Shown: piece after piece, positions 5,755 through 7,186 of the stretch
Layout of the letters: each line of letters starts with the position of its first letter
How positions within the stretch are numbered: the first letter of the stretch is position 1
Assembly (NCBI GenBank): GCA_023389455.1
Contig: JAEWEJ010000092.1
Coordinates: forward strand, 1-7,186
Length of the DNA: 7,186 nt
DNA from: Actinomycetes bacterium
Lineage (GTDB): Bacteria; Actinomycetota; Actinomycetes; Actinomycetales; Cellulomonadaceae
Direction: 5' to 3'
Notes under the pieces: generated by a model
Told to the model about the DNA's origin: nothing
The model's input: the letters and a program-made list of their open reading frames with translations, nothing else
The model's database searches: none
Translations under genes and position numbers: made by a program

Positions 5755-6447
5755 GTGGCGACCGACATCCGGGCGCTGCTCATGAGCCTGCAGCTGTCCG
5801 ACTCCGCGTTCCCGAGCGGCTTCTACACGATGTCGCACGGGCTCGAGGGGTTCAGCCAGGCGCGGCTGGTCGACCACGGGGGGGTGGTCGGCCTGCTGCG
5901 CGGGCTGCTGCTGCACGGGGTGGGCCCGGGCGACGCGACAGCGCTCGCCCGGGCCCACGAGGCCGCGGCCGCGGGCGACTGGGAGCAGGTGCACCGGGTC
6001 GACCGGCTGCTGTTCGCGTCGAAGCTCAACGCCGAGATGCGCCGGGCGTCCGTGCGCAGCGGGCACCAGCTGACCGACGTGGCGGGGGTGGCGGTCGGTG
6101 GTCCGGTGATCGGGCGGTGGGCGCAGGCGATCGCCGCGAAGGAGTCGCCGGGGTGCCAGCCGGTGGCCACCGCCGTGGTCTACGCGGCGACGGGGGTCGA
6201 GACGACCGCGGCGGTCGCGTCCGACCTCGCGGCGTTCGCGATGAGCGTGCTGGGGGCCGCGCTGCGCCTGCGGCTCGCGGACCACCGCGAGGTCCAGGTG
6301 GCGCTGCACGCGCTTGCCCCGGTGATCGAGCAGGCGGCCGGCGAGGCCGTGGGCCGTGACCTGGACGACATGGGGGGCTGCGTCCCCATGGCGGACGTGA
6401 TGTCCGCACAGCACGAGCGTGCCGAGGCGCGCCTGTTCGCGAGCTGA
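5755..6447 (+). CDS. ureF: urease accessory protein UreF
   Basis: The 230-residue product fits UreF in length and pattern: LMSLQLSDSAFPSG (9-22), SHGLEGF (27-33), HQLTDVAG (104-111), the C-terminal LHALAPVIEQA (184-194) and MADVMSAQHERAEARLF (212-228). UreF is the mostly helical assembly protein that bridges UreD and UreG and controls UreG GTPase use during nickel insertion into apo-urease. The GTG at 5755 is taken as start because GAGGAG precedes it and it keeps the usual short lead before the conserved LQLSDS. The alternative ATG at 5782 would cut into that motif's lead. It follows ureC by 8 bases and is 37 bases ahead of ureG. The FYTMSHGLE version of the N-terminal motif, in place of the more common FxxSxGLE forms, marks it as a divergent branch. 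Confidence 0.93.
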   Translation: MATDIRALLMSLQLSDSAFPSGFYTMSHGLEGFSQARLVDHGGVVGLLRGLLLHGVGPGDATALARAHEAAAAGDWEQVHRVDRLLFASKLNAEMRRASVRSGHQLTDVAGVAVGGPVIGRWAQAIAAKESPGCQPVATAVVYAATGVETTAAVASDLAAFAMSVLGAALRLRLADHREVQVALHALAPVIEQAAGEAVGRDLDDMGGCVPMADVMSAQHERAEARLFAS

Positions 6448-6484
6448 CGACGTGCCGGCGGATGCCGGAAGGACGGAGACGAGG

Positions 6485-7120
6485 ATGAACGAGGACGTGC
6501 TGCGGGTCGGCATCGGTGGCCCGGTGGGCTCCGGCAAGACCGCACTGACCGAGGCGCTGGTGCCCCGGCTGATCGCCGTGGGCCGGCGCCCGGCCGTGAT
6601 CACCAACGACATCTACACGCAGGAGGACGCGCACCACGTGCGGCGCGAGCTCGCCGGCGTGCTCGACCCCGAGCGCGTGGTCGGCGTCGAGACGGGCGCG
6701 TGCCCGCACACCGCGGTGCGTGACGACCCGACGATGAACCTGGCGGCCGGTGCCGAGATGCTCGAGCGCTTCCCGGACCTCGACACGCTGCTGTACGAGT
6801 CGGGAGGTGACAACCTCACGCTCACGTTCTCCCCGGCGCTCGTCGACGTCTTCGTCTTCGTGCTCGACACCTCGGAGGGCGAGAAGATGCCGCGCAAGCG
6901 GGGCCCGGGGATCACGGACTCCGACATCCTCGTCATCAACAAGATCGACATCGCGCAGTACGTCCGCACCGACCTGGGCGTCATGGAGTCCGACGCCTAC
7001 CGGGTCCGCGACGGCAAGCCGGTCGTCCTGACGAACTCGCTCACGGGCGAGGGCGTCGACGTCCTGCAGGACCAGATCCTGGCCATGTGGGACGAGCGCA
7101 GCCGCGCGCTGGTGCCGTGA
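6485..7120 (+). CDS. ureG: urease accessory GTPase UreG
   Basis: The 211-residue product is a SIMIBI-class GTPase that delivers nickel to the UreD-UreF-urease complex. Visible motifs are the P-loop GPVGSGKT (12-19), TNDIYTQED (40-48), the nickel-binding CPH (73-75) in VETGACPHTAVRDD, ESGGDNL (105-111) and the guanine-specificity NKID (152-155). The ATG at 6485 has GGAG (6475-6478) at 6 bases and begins just ahead of the P-loop strand. A longer reading from 6419 overlaps ureF without merit. There is no His-rich N-terminal extension of the kind some UreG proteins have, so nickel storage must lie elsewhere. Its stop overlaps the next GTG by 4 bases (GTGA). Confidence 0.97.
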   Translation: MNEDVLRVGIGGPVGSGKTALTEALVPRLIAVGRRPAVITNDIYTQEDAHHVRRELAGVLDPERVVGVETGACPHTAVRDDPTMNLAAGAEMLERFPDLDTLLYESGGDNLTLTFSPALVDVFVFVLDTSEGEKMPRKRGPGITDSDILVINKIDIAQYVRTDLGVMESDAYRVRDGKPVVLTNSLTGEGVDVLQDQILAMWDERSRALVP

Positions 7121-7186
7121 GCGCAGACCTCGCCGCCCAGCCGGCCACGCCCGCCGTCCCGACGCGCCCGCGGACGCGTCGGGACG
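7117..7186 (+). CDS. ureD: probable urease accessory protein UreD/UreH, N-terminal fragment
   Basis: A GTG at 7117 overlaps the ureG stop as GTGA and opens a frame with no stop to the window edge (23 full codons, starting MSADLAAQPA). The visible residues are Ala/Pro/Arg-rich and carry no family motif. The call rests on the common ureABC-FGD gene order and on UreD being the only core accessory gene missing so far. A different downstream gene is possible. Confidence 0.5.
   Translation, partial: MSADLAAQPATPAVPTRPRTRRD
7155..7186. repeat. 12-bp perfect inverted repeat at start of probable ureD
   Basis: CGTCCCGACGCG (7155-7166) and CGCGTCGGGACG (7175-7186) are exact inverted copies around an 8-base centre. 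The second arm ends at the window edge, so the stem could be longer. It begins 38 bases after the ureD start and 35 bases after the ureG stop, and could form a strong mRNA hairpin. Confidence 0.6.

Noticed and set aside
1..7186. Mobile elements, CRISPR arrays, tRNA or rRNA genes
   Set aside because: No transposase or integrase motifs, terminal repeats with target duplications, regularly spaced repeats, or tRNA-like folds were seen.

Overview
The window is a very GC-rich segment with actinobacterial character. Coding is dense, GTG starts are used alongside ATG, neighbouring genes overlap by 1 to 4 bases, and the urease subunits are the separate small UreA/UreB type. The style fits Micrococcales (a Cellulomonas-like genome is my guess), but nothing here fixes the genus.

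Left end (1-1043, plus strand): the C-terminal FAD/NADPH half of a CysJ-type diflavin reductase, cut by the window edge. A short convergent gap (1044-1179) with a weak terminator-like hairpin follows. Next come two minus-strand crcB genes (1180-1557 and 1554-2090) that overlap by 4 bases and probably encode the two chains of a heterodimeric Fluc fluoride channel.

Middle: a 301-base divergent intergenic region (2091-2391). It holds a 14-base exact direct repeat (two copies, 47 bases apart), a 12-base palindrome, a 14-base dyad and a plausible promoter for the rightward operon.

Right side (2392-7186, plus strand): a urease operon in the order ureA - chelatase-like gene - ureB - ureC - ureF - ureG - start of a probable ureD. 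UreABC form the nickel enzyme that hydrolyses urea to ammonia and carbamate. UreF, UreG and UreD build its carbamylated-lysine di-nickel centre. All expected UreC metal and catalytic residues are present, so the enzyme should be active. No ureE is visible, and UreG lacks a His-rich N-terminal tail.

The most unusual item is the gene between ureA and ureB (2700-3563). It has the two-domain CbiX/SirB chelatase fold, but its first-domain active site is altered: one histidine is kept and the second appears lost. It also carries a tail with 15 histidines in 48 residues. Its position and tail suggest a chelatase relative recruited as a nickel-binding urease accessory protein that could stand in for the missing His-rich UreE/UreG functions. 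This is an inference that can be tested.
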